64,000 nucleotides of DNA from Nitrososphaera sp. (lineage in GTDB: Archaea; Thermoproteota; Nitrososphaeria; Nitrososphaerales; Nitrososphaeraceae), in NCBI GenBank assembly GCA_039938515.1, contig JBDUUL010000009.1, positions 1-64,000 on the forward strand, in the 5' to 3' direction. The position numbers were made by a program, and so were the translations under genes. This document shows, piece by piece, positions 1-7,207 of this stretch; position 1 is the stretch's first letter, and every line of letters starts with the position of its first letter. Below the pieces are notes generated by a model. The model worked only from the letters and a program-made list of their open reading frames with translations. It was not told the origin of the DNA and searched no databases.

Positions 1-695
1 GCGCTGAACTGGCTGCTTACGTTCTGGCTGCTGCTGATGCCGTATGCATGAAGTACGTACAGCTCGGCAGAGCTTCCTGCAGCATAGCTGATGGTGCCGG
101 TATAGACAGAGTCGGTTGGTGCAAGGATGGTTGCAAAGCCGGTAGAGTTGCTTGCTATGGTGCCCTGCTGGACAATAGAGCTTCCAGATGCTGGAGCTGC
201 GGTTGTGGTCGAAGCAGTCGAAGTTGCGTTAGACTGGGTGTTGTTGCTGGCTGGCGCTGGCGTCATTACGTTGACTGATATTGTGTCGTTCGAGGTTTTG
301 CCTGATTTGTCCATTACTGTTGCAACGATGTTGTGCTTTCCATCTGCAATTACAGAAGCGGCAAATGTCCAGTTGTCGGTGCCCTTTGCAAGAGCGGCAG
401 CACCGCCGTCAACGCTAACGGTTACGTTGGCCAGTTCAGTACCGCTGGCTGTGCCGTTTACAGAGAATGAACGGCTGCTAACTGTTGAATCGTTCACCGG
501 ACTTGTAATTTTGATTGTAGGAGCAGTGTTTGTCGAGTTGCCTGAAGTTGATGTTTGGTTGCTTGTGGTGTTTGTCGAATTTCCTGCCGATTGCGCGCTT
601 GCATAGTGCGCAAGGGAGGCCGAGCCGATTGCCGCAAACGCTATTGTTGCTGCAACAGCGAGCGCAATGGCTACTGTAAAGTTCTGACTTTTCAT
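1..695 (-). CDS. Secreted Ig-like, Asn/Ser/Thr-rich surface protein (partial, C-terminus outside window)
   Basis: An open frame runs from an ATG at 693-695 to the window edge with no stop, so 231 codons of N-terminal part are seen. The first 35 residues form a signal peptide (basic start MKSQ, an Ala-rich hydrophobic stretch, then an AHYASAQS-like cleavage region). A low-complexity N/T/S linker follows, then one Ig-like/bacterial cadherin-like domain (about residues 50-135, with VTVSVDGG and HNIVATVMD), then a second N/S/T-rich linker. A TATA-like element (TATTAAAAT on the minus strand, about 727-738) lies before the start. It is probably an exported cell-surface or matrix protein. The same Ig style occurs in the protein at 52460. 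Function unknown. Confidence 0.75.
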   Translation of the reverse strand, partial: MKSQNFTVAIALAVAATIAFAAIGSASLAHYASAQSAGNSTNTTSNQTSTSGNSTNTAPTIKITSPVNDSTVSSRSFSVNGTASGTELANVTVSVDGGAAALAKGTDNWTFAASVIADGKHNIVATVMDKSGKTSNDTISVNVMTPAPASNNTQSNATSTASTTTAAPASGSSIVQQGTIASNSTGFATILAPTDSVYTGTISYAAGSSAELYVLHAYGISSSQNVSSQFS

Positions 696-996
696 GTCAT
701 TAACGAAGGGAAGCGAGTTTACACTTATCGATTTTAATAGAAGGTGACAGTATGCTCGATAAGATAAATGCCATTAGTATCAGCCACGCGTCGGCTTTTA
801 TTGTAAAAAGTATCAAGAAACATAAATTTGGAGTCTCAATTCTCGTCGAAAACCATCTGCCATTCTATTGGCTAGCTGGCGGCCCGCTTCAATTCTTATC
901 CCGTCTTCTTATGGATGGCGTGACGGGATTCGCGTGGGTGCGGCGGGCGAGCTATGTCAAAACCTTTAAATTCTGAACTAAGGATTGATGCTTTAA
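696..996. other. Intergenic region with divergent promoters
   Basis: About 300 bases without a convincing gene. The left end holds the promoter of the exported protein that reads leftward, and the right end (963-972, CCTTTAAATT) holds a TATA box about 25 nt before the ATG at 997. A 74-codon frame at 752-976 overlaps this TATA box, has no recognisable features and was not accepted. Confidence 0.5.
963..972 (+). promoter_or_regulatory. TATA box of the START-domain gene
   Basis: CCTTTAAATT lies 25-34 nt upstream of the ATG at 997. That is the spacing expected for a leaderless archaeal transcript. Confidence 0.5.
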
Positions 997-1587
997 ATGA
1001 CCGTTATAAACAAGACCATCGAAATTAACGCGCCAGTCTCCGAGGTGTTTACGTATTTTGCAAGGCCGGAACACATGGCGGATCAGTTCCCGGAGAACAT
1101 GGGCTTGAGCGTAATACCGGTCGAAGTTAAGAACGGTTTTGGCGTTGGAACGATTTTTAGGATTAGCGGCGATTTTGATGGCAAACGGCTTGAGTGGGAT
1201 TGCGAAACCAACGAGTACGTTCCACAGAGAAAGATCGTAGCCAAAATGATTGAAGGTCCTTTCAAGCAGTGGCAGATCACCGTAAGCTTTGAGGAGCTTG
1301 GCGAGAAAAAGACCAAGACTGGAATGGAAGTAGAGTACGACATGCCGATGGGACCGCTTGGCAACTTTATCGACAAGGTGAAGCTGAAAAAGATTGCAGA
1401 GCGCGGTATGGAAAACGGTCTGTTGCGGGTCAAGGCGTTGCTGGAAGGCACGGGCTCAATTCCGGTCTACATTACGCTTGATGCCTACAGGCACATCCTT
1501 CGAGAGAAGGAAAAGCTGAACTGCTCGGTGTCTGAAGCAATAGTAAAGATAATCGAACAAAAGCAGCAGACGGCCAAAGTTTCTTAG
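997..1587 (+). CDS. SRPBCC (START/polyketide cyclase-like) protein with C-terminal RHH-like segment
   Basis: 196 residues. Residues 1-150 show the SRPBCC fold signature: an N-terminal strand (KTIEINAPVSEVF), a helix (YFARPEHMADQFP) and a final long helix (MENGLLRVKALLEG). Such proteins bind hydrophobic ligands or act as cyclases; the ligand is unknown here. The last 40 residues (about 155-192) do not belong to that fold. They have the strand-helix-helix pattern of a ribbon-helix-helix DNA-binding or antitoxin-like segment (VYITLDAYRHIL, then SVSEAIVKII). The ATG is well placed after a TATA box. The domain assignment for the first part is fairly sure; the RHH reading of the tail is inference. 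Confidence 0.75.
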   Translation: MTVINKTIEINAPVSEVFTYFARPEHMADQFPENMGLSVIPVEVKNGFGVGTIFRISGDFDGKRLEWDCETNEYVPQRKIVAKMIEGPFKQWQITVSFEELGEKKTKTGMEVEYDMPMGPLGNFIDKVKLKKIAERGMENGLLRVKALLEGTGSIPVYITLDAYRHILREKEKLNCSVSEAIVKIIEQKQQTAKVS

Positions 1588-1593
1588 GCGCCT

Positions 1594-1619
1594 GCTTTTA
1601 CGCCTTTATTCTCTTTTCC
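1594..1619 (+). terminator. T-rich terminator after START-domain gene
   Basis: A run of pyrimidine-rich sequence (CTTTTACGCCTTTATTCTCTTTT) follows the stop codon closely, as in archaeal oligo-T termination. No strong hairpin is needed or seen. Confidence 0.4.
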
Positions 1620-1659
1620 GCTAATCCGAAAATATTTTTGGCAATGCTGGTTCTAGTTT

Positions 1660-1669
1660 GATTTAAATT
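1660..1669 (+). promoter_or_regulatory. TATA box of tRNA-Lys
   Basis: GATTTAAATT sits about 27-36 nt before the first base of the tRNA acceptor stem at 1696. Confidence 0.45.
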
Positions 1670-1695
1670 GAACTTTATCCACGAAAATTTCTGCA

Positions 1696-1796
1696 GGGTT
1701 CGTAGCTCAGCCAGGTAGAGCGTCTGGCTCTTAACCAGTCAGCAGTTTCGCAAATTCTGGGTTAAAATGTCGTGGGTCCGAATCCCACCGAACCCG
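1696..1796 (+). tRNA. tRNA-Lys(CTT) with a non-canonical intron
   Basis: Cloverleaf read by hand: acceptor GGGTTCG (1696-1702) pairs with CGAACCC (1789-1795), discriminator G1796; D stem GCTC/GAGC (1705-1708/1718-1721); anticodon stem TCTGG (1723-1727), loop CTCTTAA with anticodon CTT (1730-1732), then CCAG (1735-1738); T stem GTGGG/CCCAC (1772-1776/1784-1788) with loop TCCGAAT. The mature length should be 74, but the gene is 101 long, so about 27 nt (roughly 1739-1765) must be removed. The insertion lies after the 3' strand of the anticodon stem (around position 42/43), not at canonical 37/38. TTAACC of the anticodon loop/stem is complementary to GGTTAA near the intron end, which could form the splicing helix. 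No CCA is encoded. Confidence 0.9.
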
Positions 1797-1849
1797 CTTC
1801 TCTCAAGCACCTTAGATTAGACTCGACCTACATACCTGCAAACTGGAAC

Positions 1850-2011
1850 ATGAATGCAGCCCTGACCGAACCACTCGAGCATTTTCTAAACGCTGTAGGC
1901 AGTCAGGAGACCAAGCGGCAGTATCGGAAGAAGATAGAACTGTTCCTGTCGAGAGTCGAGATTGAAGGAACAGGAAATGAGAGCCAAGCAGCAAATCGAA
2001 ACTTGTCGTGA
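1850..2011 (+). pseudogene. N-terminal fragment of a tyrosine recombinase (integrase relic)
   Basis: A 53-codon frame from the ATG at 1850 reads LEHFLNAVGS, then ETKRQYRKKIELFLSRV. This is the helical SAM-like core-binding start of archaeal XerC/D-type integrases. The frame ends after about 53 residues, and no catalytic domain (R..HxxR..Y) follows in any frame before tspO. It begins 54 bases downstream of the tRNA-Lys, the usual landing place of integrative elements. It is best read as the broken remnant of an integrase. No second copy of the tRNA 3' end was found in the window, so element borders cannot be drawn. Confidence 0.55.
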
Positions 2012-2051
2012 TTCCAATCCTTGTTCCCTTGACGCTGATTTGCGGTGTTTA

Positions 2052-2576
2052 TTAGGGATTCAGAAGCCAAACCCCTAGGTTTAGGAGGGATGCGAATGCG
2101 ACCCATCCAACATATGGCAACAAAATGAATGATGCGGTTCTTGATATTTTATGAAAGATAATTACTGTCGCCGCGATGCTTGCCAGCAATATTACGATCT
2201 CTACAAATGCAAGTTGAGGAGACCTCAGACTAAAGAATAGAAATGACCAAAGCACATTCAGGCCTAGCTGGAGTCCGAACGCAGTAAATGCAGCAGGTCT
2301 TATACCAAGTTTGCTCCTGTCGATCACTGTTCTTCTCCAAACAAGGTACAAGGATACTCCCATCAGCACATATAGCACCGTCCATGCAGGACCAAAGACC
2401 CAATTTGGAGGAGTGAACCAGGGTTTTTCAATCAATTGATACCATGTTGCAATAGAACTGGCTGTTAGGGCAGCACCAATTGCTCCCGCGGATAAAGGGA
2501 TTGCAACTGAAATTGCCAGACGTATGAGAGCCCGATTGTTACCAAGAGCCTCCGAAAAGGACTTTTGCCCGACCAT
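2052..2576 (-). CDS. tspO: TspO/MBR family tryptophan-rich sensory membrane protein
   Basis: 174 residues with five hydrophobic helices. The TspO signature is clear: WYQLIEKPWFTPPNWVFGP, then AWTVLYVLMGVSLYLVW, and an N-rich helix (LQLGLNVLWSFLFF). The family binds porphyrins and lipophilic ligands in the membrane and has been linked to stress signalling and tetrapyrrole handling. A longer frame extends to 2660, but the ATG at 2576 is preferred: a TATA box (plus-strand 2593-2602) lies about 25 nt before it, and the extension is not conserved-looking. A tetrapyrrole operon lies 5 kb away. The exact ligand is unknown. Confidence 0.92.
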   Translation of the reverse strand: MVGQKSFSEALGNNRALIRLAISVAIPLSAGAIGAALTASSIATWYQLIEKPWFTPPNWVFGPAWTVLYVLMGVSLYLVWRRTVIDRSKLGIRPAAFTAFGLQLGLNVLWSFLFFSLRSPQLAFVEIVILLASIAATVIIFHKISRTASFILLPYVGWVAFASLLNLGVWLLNP

Positions 2577-2592
2577 ATGTGAGTGGTATTTT

Positions 2593-2602
2593 CTTTTTAT
2601 AA
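2593..2602 (-). promoter_or_regulatory. TATA box of tspO
   Basis: On the minus strand this reads TTATAAAAAG, a near-ideal archaeal TATA box, ending 17 nt before the ATG at 2576. It supports the short start and a leaderless mRNA. Confidence 0.55.
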
Positions 2603-2942
2603 TAATAGTAAGCATGCATTGCAATGCAGTGTATCTGGTTCCCAAGCACAGAATTATCACAGTGAATCTAGAACTTTACGTGACAAGCTTTGGTGCGAGC
2701 AACAACCGGATCGCCAAATGGTCATCGCGTTTTCGACCTAGAAGTCATTTAGCCAGTTCAGCGGTAAAATCCCATTTTTGACCAATTTTCCTTTAAGGTT
2801 GGCAAAACGATTGGTTGCAAGTACATAGGCTCCTCTATTAGAACTCCCAATGATGTAATTGGTGGCAGGCTATTCGAACCTTGGCAATATTGCAGGAATC
2901 TAAATCTCGTTATCGCAGACTCTGGCAAAGGAAATTTAATGA

Positions 2943-2951
2943 AAAATATAT
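2943..2951 (+). promoter_or_regulatory. TATA box of MDR oxidoreductase
   Basis: AAAATATAT lies about 30 nt upstream of the ATG at 2981. Confidence 0.45.
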
Positions 2952-2980
2952 GACCTCAATCGAATGAATCGAGAGCACAA

Positions 2981-4033
2981 ATGAAGGCAGCAGTTTACCG
3001 GGAGCATAGCAAGGATCCCAGGCAGGTTGTGAAAATTGAAGAAGTCGAGACGCCAAGGCCAAGACCAAACGAGGTGTTGGTGAAGGTCGAAGCGGCATCA
3101 TACAATTACAATGACCTGTGGGGAATATGGGGTCAGCCTATCAAGATTCCCATGCCTCACATTTCAGGGAGCGACATCGCAGGCACTGTAGCGGAGGTGG
3201 GCGAGAATGTGACCGGCAATATCAAGGCCGGAGACAGGGTTGTTTCATATCCGAACCTGACCTGCAGGGTCTGTTACGAATGCACGTCTGGCAGAGAATA
3301 CGACTGTTCTGACCGGAAGGTGTGGGGCTTTCAGACCGGACCGCTCTGGGGGGGTTTTGCCCAGTACACGCACCTGCCGGAAGTAAACGTCGTAAAGATA
3401 CCTGACGAGGTGTCGTTCAATGACGCGGCGGCCATCTCCATGGTCGGGATGACTGCGTGGCACATGCTTGTTACCCGTGCAAGGATAAAACCGGGCCAGA
3501 CCGTTCTAATTATGGGCGGGGGCAGTGGCATGGGAATAGCAGGGATTCAGATCGCAAAATTGTTCAATTGCGATGTAATCGCCACGGCGGGCAATAAGGA
3601 GAAAATGGACAAATGCCTTGAGCTTGGGGCCGATTTTGCTGTCAACCACAGGGAGCCGGGCTGGCACAAGGAGGTACGCAAGATTACGAACAAGCAGGGA
3701 GTGGACCTCGTCTTTGAACACATCGGCAAGTCCACTTTTCCGGAGGAGGTTGGCCTGCTGAAGATGGGAGGGACACTGGTGTCAACAGGCGCAACCACCG
3801 GCTATGATTCTCCTTTGGACCTCCGGTATCTGTTTTTCAAAGGTATCAACCTGCTTGGCGCCACACAGGGAACAAGGGCAGGCCTGGAGGAAGTCATAAG
3901 GTGGGTGAGCAGGGGCATGATAAAGCCCACGATCGACACGGTTTATCCCTTCAGCCAGATGGTCGAGGGCCATGTCAAGATGGCAGATTCACAGCTGTTC
4001 GGCAAACTGCTTACGACTCCGCAGAGAATATGA
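2981..4033 (+). CDS. Medium-chain (MDR) NAD(P)H oxidoreductase, quinone/enoyl reductase-like
   Basis: 350 residues with an N-terminal GroES-like domain (about 1-130) and a Rossmann domain with MGGGSGMGIAG (about 170-185). The structural-zinc lobe is present as four cysteines (CRVCYEC then DC, about residues 87-103). The catalytic-zinc ligands are not: the usual C-G-x-D is YNYND and the usual GHE is GSDIAG. The protein is therefore probably a zinc-catalysis-free reductase of the quinone oxidoreductase or acryloyl/crotonyl-CoA reductase type rather than a classical alcohol dehydrogenase. The substrate cannot be told. It stands alone behind its own TATA box and converges with the gene at 4141. 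Confidence 0.85.
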   Translation: MKAAVYREHSKDPRQVVKIEEVETPRPRPNEVLVKVEAASYNYNDLWGIWGQPIKIPMPHISGSDIAGTVAEVGENVTGNIKAGDRVVSYPNLTCRVCYECTSGREYDCSDRKVWGFQTGPLWGGFAQYTHLPEVNVVKIPDEVSFNDAAAISMVGMTAWHMLVTRARIKPGQTVLIMGGGSGMGIAGIQIAKLFNCDVIATAGNKEKMDKCLELGADFAVNHREPGWHKEVRKITNKQGVDLVFEHIGKSTFPEEVGLLKMGGTLVSTGATTGYDSPLDLRYLFFKGINLLGATQGTRAGLEEVIRWVSRGMIKPTIDTVYPFSQMVEGHVKMADSQLFGKLLTTPQRI

Positions 4034-4140
4034 GCAGATAAAGACAAGGCTCCAGTCTGGGCCTCCGGTGGCAAGGACGCCGGCGCGGTTACTTTTTTTG
4101 TTTGATTTGACCCCGAGACTGGATATCCTCCAGTCCTCAC

Positions 4141-4617
4141 TCATGCGGCCTGGTTATCGCTTTTCCTGTCAATCTTTATGTCCGGGCGAGTTGGCCTTTT
4201 CCCTTCGGCTGCGTCCAGCCCCCTTTGACCTGCGGATCGAAGCTTTTCCTCATCCTTTAGCTCCCGATTGAGCAGGAAACTCAAGACTGCCCGGATGCCG
4301 ACTATTATTGCAACTACTTCAAGCGATTGCAGGGTGGGATTAAGAATAGTCTTTAGGACATCGCCTGCGATAAAGAACTCAAGCCCAGTAAGTATCCTCG
4401 TAGTAAACTGTTGTTTGATCGAGTGCTGATTGAGCCCAGCCTGCTTTACGTCGCGCGCTTCGACCTGTATCAGAAAAATCAGGGTCACGATCGCCCCGTA
4501 GGCTATTATGCCGACTCCTATTAGGTCCAAGCCGAGTGAAATTGGCTGAATGATCCGGGCAACAGGTAGCCCGTCTGCCACCGTCTGCTTGATTAGCGGA
4601 CCAAAGAAAAGTTGCAC
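4141..4617 (-). CDS. DUF1622 family membrane protein
   Basis: About 158 residues. Three hydrophobic helices and the family pattern LTGLEFFIAGDVLKTI, then a second block (VAIIVGIRAVLSFLLNREL) match DUF1622, a small membrane family of unknown function. A charged tail of about 35 residues (RRP/DIKIDRK) follows. The open frame allows a TTG at 4650, but a TATA-like GATTTATCC on the minus strand near 4654-4667 would start transcription around 4635, so the GTG at 4617 is chosen. Start uncertain. Confidence 0.7.
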   Translation of the reverse strand: MQLFFGPLIKQTVADGLPVARIIQPISLGLDLIGVGIIAYGAIVTLIFLIQVEARDVKQAGLNQHSIKQQFTTRILTGLEFFIAGDVLKTILNPTLQSLEVVAIIVGIRAVLSFLLNRELKDEEKLRSAGQRGLDAAEGKRPTRPDIKIDRKSDNQAA

Positions 4618-4759
4618 TGCTAGGTACTTTCCCCTGCATTTCTGGCTCAAAATAGGATAAATCGGTTAACCGTTGTCTGTGGGCTGGCTGTTCAATGCGG
4701 CCCGTAGATAATTTGTTCACCGTCTTTATATGCAAGAGATATCCCGCATGTAGTTATAT

Positions 4760-4840
4760 AAGGCGCTGGCCGCCGGACCGGATTGGTGTGTGAGGGATCA
4801 TCCTTTCGGATGAAGATCAGGCCCGGGCCAGCACCATATT
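4760..4840 (+). ncRNA. Putative structured RNA (H/ACA-like hairpin?)
   Basis: In a gene-free stretch, GGCGCTGGCC (4762-4771) is complementary to GGCCAGCACC (4826-4835) with a single mismatch. Inside lies a second hairpin: GATC-ATCC, loop TTTC, GGAT-GAA-GATC (4796-4818), with an asymmetric GAA bulge. A TATA box (CTTTATATGC, about 4724-4733) sits 27-35 nt before the stem, the right distance for a short RNA transcript. The long stem, internal loop and bulged upper hairpin resemble an archaeal H/ACA guide RNA, but the box after the stem is ACC rather than ACA. A class cannot be assigned. Confidence 0.4.
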
Positions 4841-5063
4841 ATAGCGCGCCATGACTATAATTGTTCATTGGTCTGCAGCATGTTCTGTTCTGGACACTGC
4901 CTTCATTGTATGTCGCCCTTGGGGTTTGAGTCGGCAAACGTGGTATAATCTTCTGAAGCCACGGCATCCCGCTTTCGTGCTCTGACGAACTTTAATTATC
5001 AAAAGATATTTTTCTGTACTTTTTGTCTCAAAGCGCTTTAACCCTTATCGGGCATGCTTGACC
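4841..5063. other. Gene-free region
   Basis: No frame with coding features. A TATA-like CGCTTTAACC (about 5033-5042) lies near the 5' end of the following 40-residue gene. Together with the putative RNA this makes a 440-base interval without an ordinary protein gene. Confidence 0.4.
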
Positions 5064-5186
5064 GTGACAGAAAGAGAATACAAAGAGAAAATCAAGAACG
5101 ATGCCGACGAGCAGAAAGTAGAACGCGAATTCAAGGATGAATTCGGAAACAAGGTAAAAGAAAAGCACGAAGTAAAGTACGATTAG
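5064..5186 (+). CDS. Small highly charged protein (40 aa)
   Basis: GTG start at 5064 (an in-frame TTG lies at 5058), stop TAG at 5184-5186. The product has 40 residues, more than half Lys, Glu, Asp or Arg, with helical charge patterning (REYKEKIKND, then EQKVEREFKDEF and NKVKEKHEVKYD). No membrane segment or cysteine. It is preceded by a promoter-like TTTAACC and followed by a perfect 7-bp hairpin and a T-rich run, so it looks like an independent transcription unit. Function unknown. Confidence 0.55.
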   Translation: MTEREYKEKIKNDADEQKVEREFKDEFGNKVKEKHEVKYD

Positions 5187-5196
5187 GACTCGCCAC

Positions 5197-5232
5197 GACT
5201 GTCAAAGGACAGTCAATGCCTTCTTTTTGTTA
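5197..5232 (+). terminator. Hairpin plus T-run terminator
   Basis: GACTGTC (5197-5203), loop AAAG, GACAGTC (5208-5214), then CTTCTTTTTGTTATTT. It lies between the small charged-protein gene and the convergent response regulator and could serve the plus-strand transcript. Confidence 0.5.
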
Positions 5233-5257
5233 TTTCCTTTCGAGTATGCAGACGGCC

Positions 5258-5692
5258 CTACTTGTGGCCCGAAGCCAGATCTAGCAGCTTTTGGATCAAG
5301 TCGCTGACCGTGATTGGCTTTTTCAAAAAGCACCTTACCTCGTCAAGGAACGGGAACGCCTTGCTGAATTCCGGCCGGTAGGTTTCAAACGCGGTAAGGA
5401 AACAAACTTTGACGGTGGTGTCGACGTTGCGGATCTTTTGGTACAGCTCAAAGCCGTTAAGGCCCGGCATTCGTATGTCAAGCATCAGGAGGTCAAACAT
5501 CCCCGGTTTGAACGCCGCAAGGGCCTTGAGCGGGTCGTTAAAGGTAGTAACGATAAACTCGTTACGCTCGAGGCCAATCTTGAAAATGCTGGTGATGTCC
5601 TCTTCATCGTCCACAATCATGACTCGGTATTTTTTCGTCTGAGTCGCCTGCACAGCGTTATCCTTCCTCGTGCCGCCAATTGGGCCATCCAA
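5258..5692 (-). CDS. Stand-alone response regulator receiver (CheY-like)
   Basis: 144 residues forming one receiver domain after a 20-residue leader: acidic pair D28-D29 (IVDDEED), phospho-acceptor D72 (LMLDIRMPG), T100 (FLTA) and K124/K125 (FLKKP). There is no output domain, so it probably acts by binding a partner such as a kinase or transcription factor. No kinase gene is adjacent, but a MEDS-type sensor protein lies 0.5 kb upstream. Nitrososphaerales are known to carry many such orphan regulators. All catalytic residues are present, so it should be phosphorylatable. Confidence 0.93.
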   Translation of the reverse strand: MDGPIGGTRKDNAVQATQTKKYRVMIVDDEEDITSIFKIGLERNEFIVTTFNDPLKALAAFKPGMFDLLMLDIRMPGLNGFELYQKIRNVDTTVKVCFLTAFETYRPEFSKAFPFLDEVRCFLKKPITVSDLIQKLLDLASGHK

Positions 5693-5831
5693 TATAGAGT
5701 CTACTACAAGCTAAGTCGACAAGCACTTAAGGCGGCTGAAAAAAAAGAAGAGAAAAAAATATTATGTCAGACTGCCCGCTTCGCGGCTGCATTAAAGCGC
5801 GCCGGCGTCAACCAATGGGCACTTAATGGCG

Positions 5832-6065
5832 CTATAATTCCGAATCCTCTGTTCCCCGTCCGTTGTTCATGAAAAGGGCCAGCAGAGTGAATGGAACGGC
5901 AGCGAGGCTCAATATCATAACCGTGACTCTGATTGATGTGGGATCGTACGGCGCATTGAACAGAGGAAGGAAGGGAATGGGAAAGAGGACGGCTATCCAA
6001 GAGGCCGCGACGACGGTCAGGATTTTCCACCGTTTCCTGATCCTCTGCTTCAGGAAAGCCGTCAT
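5832..6065 (-). CDS. Small two-helix membrane protein
   Basis: 77 residues from the ATG at 6065. The product has a basic start (KQRIRKRWK), a first hydrophobic helix (ILTVVAASWIAVLFPIPFL), a short loop (NAPYDPTS) and a second helix (VTVMILSLAAVPFTLLALF), ending in a polar tail. A TTG at 6077 is in frame. A TATA box (GGTTTATACC on the minus strand, about 6104-6115) suits either start. Function unknown. Confidence 0.55.
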   Translation of the reverse strand: MTAFLKQRIRKRWKILTVVAASWIAVLFPIPFLPLFNAPYDPTSIRVTVMILSLAAVPFTLLALFMNNGRGTEDSEL

Positions 6066-6176
6066 GCTAGATTCCAAATAGCATGACTGTTTGAGCGGAT
6101 CGGGGGTATAAACCCTACTCTGAAGACACTCGCGGCAGATCTCGTGAAGGACCGCAAGCTAGAGAAGCAGATTGCG

Positions 6177-6764
6177 TCAGGGCGGCAAACTGTTCAGTTG
6201 GATTTCACGATAATGGCACCGGCAGATGAGCTCCTTGTGCTCCTTGCTCAGCCTTTCAAAGTCCTTGCTATGATAGACGCACAGCAGGCTGGACTTGACG
6301 TCCTGTCGTTTGGGAGGTATTGCAACCTCGTAACTTATCATCTCGTCGAGCTTGCCAAGGTGATAGAATGAGCCCATGTCCGCGATAATGCAGATGCCGG
6401 ACTTGCCAGTTGCCCGTGCGCGGTTCTCAAGGCCCATCAGATAATCCCTAAAGTCGTCTGTCGTTGGATTGAACATCGTTGTAATAGCATCCATGATAAC
6501 AAGCGTGTTATCCTGCTCGTGCTTTGCAACGTCGATGTCGAGCTCCCGCAGGGCTTCGCGGACGGAGTTTATGGTTTCATAATGTGGCAGCAGGAGTACT
6601 ATCTCATTTCCCTCCTTCAGCCGTATCCTGCAATGCTGCGAATAGAGGTCCCGGAGGGTCTCATAGTCGGGGTAAACGAGGATGTTATGCTCGCCAAACT
6701 CAAACCTGTGCAGCTGCCCAATGATCGCGTGGATGTCGCCCCTGATGAGTCTCTCCTTTACCAA
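6177..6764 (-). CDS. MEDS/DcmR-like sensory domain protein
   Basis: 195 residues. It matches the MEDS (methanogen/methylotroph DcmR sensory) pattern common in soil thaumarchaea: an N-terminal HNILVYPDYET segment, a central EIVLLLPHYETINSVREAL, a Walker-B-like TLVIMDAITTMF, and a C-terminal ISYEVAIPPKRQDVKSSLLCVYHSKDFERL. The fold is RecA-like, but no P-loop is seen. A TTG start is used because an in-frame stop lies upstream and a TATA-like TCTTAAAATA (6805-6815) sits about 40 nt before it. It probably senses a signal and passes it to kinases or regulators; the ligand is unknown. Confidence 0.72.
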   Translation of the reverse strand: MVKERLIRGDIHAIIGQLHRFEFGEHNILVYPDYETLRDLYSQHCRIRLKEGNEIVLLLPHYETINSVREALRELDIDVAKHEQDNTLVIMDAITTMFNPTTDDFRDYLMGLENRARATGKSGICIIADMGSFYHLGKLDEMISYEVAIPPKRQDVKSSLLCVYHSKDFERLSKEHKELICRCHYREIQLNSLPP

Positions 6765-6928
6765 ATTGCGTACTGGGTTCCTCGCACACTGTGGTTCCGT
6801 GCTCTATTTTAAGACTATCGAAAATTTCTCTAAATACCGTACGTGCAGTCACTTAGGCGTCTAGCGGGGTCAGGAGTGTAACAGTAAGTATCTCTGTCAG
6901 ATTGCAAAATGACCCGTCGGATCTTATT

Positions 6929-7207
6929 CTAGTCGGAAGGCGACCCGTGGAACTCTATTGCTGTGCCGCTCTTCCTCTCTCCATCAATTGTCGAAACAGT
7001 CCGGGTAGACTTGACTCCGTCGAGTTTTCGCACCGCATCAATTACCGGCCCAATGGTGTTGCCGACCGGCACCTCCACCCGCGCGATAAGGTCAAAGTCT
7101 CCGTAAACCCCTTCAACGGAAATTACCCCCGGGATCTCGGCGATGGCGTCCACAAGGGTCTTTTCCATGCCGGGGAGCGCGTTTATCAGCAGGTAGGCGC
7201 CGGGCAT
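6929..7207 (-). CDS. Stand-alone Lrp/AsnC ligand-binding (RAM) domain protein
   Basis: 92 residues, ATG at 7207. One RAM domain: AYLLINALPG strand, then the helix EKTLVDAIAEIPGV, VEGVYGDFDLIARVEV, and a second helix before VKSTRTVSTID. No helix-turn-helix is present. Such single-domain proteins assemble into rings and bind amino acids, often modulating full-length Lrp regulators. It lies downstream of the heme operon but is separated from it by 268 bases, so it is probably transcribed on its own. Confidence 0.88.
   Translation of the reverse strand: MPGAYLLINALPGMEKTLVDAIAEIPGVISVEGVYGDFDLIARVEVPVGNTIGPVIDAVRKLDGVKSTRTVSTIDGERKSGTAIEFHGSPSD

Larger units (their letters stand above)
2577..2980. 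other. Intergenic region between tspO and the MDR oxidoreductase
   Basis: About 400 bases holding two outward promoters: the tspO TATA box (2593-2602, minus) and AAAATATAT at 2943-2951 before the plus-strand gene at 2981. Nothing else is supported. An 85-codon plus frame at 2524-2781 overlaps the tspO start and looks random. Confidence 0.5.

Noticed and set aside
127-606. 159-codon plus-strand frame
   Set aside because: It is the reverse-strand shadow of the exported Ig-like gene, which has a signal peptide, a promoter and matching low-complexity N/S/T linkers on the minus strand.
752-976. 74-codon plus-strand frame between the first two genes
   Set aside because: No domain, signal or bias, and it runs through the TATA box of the gene at 997.
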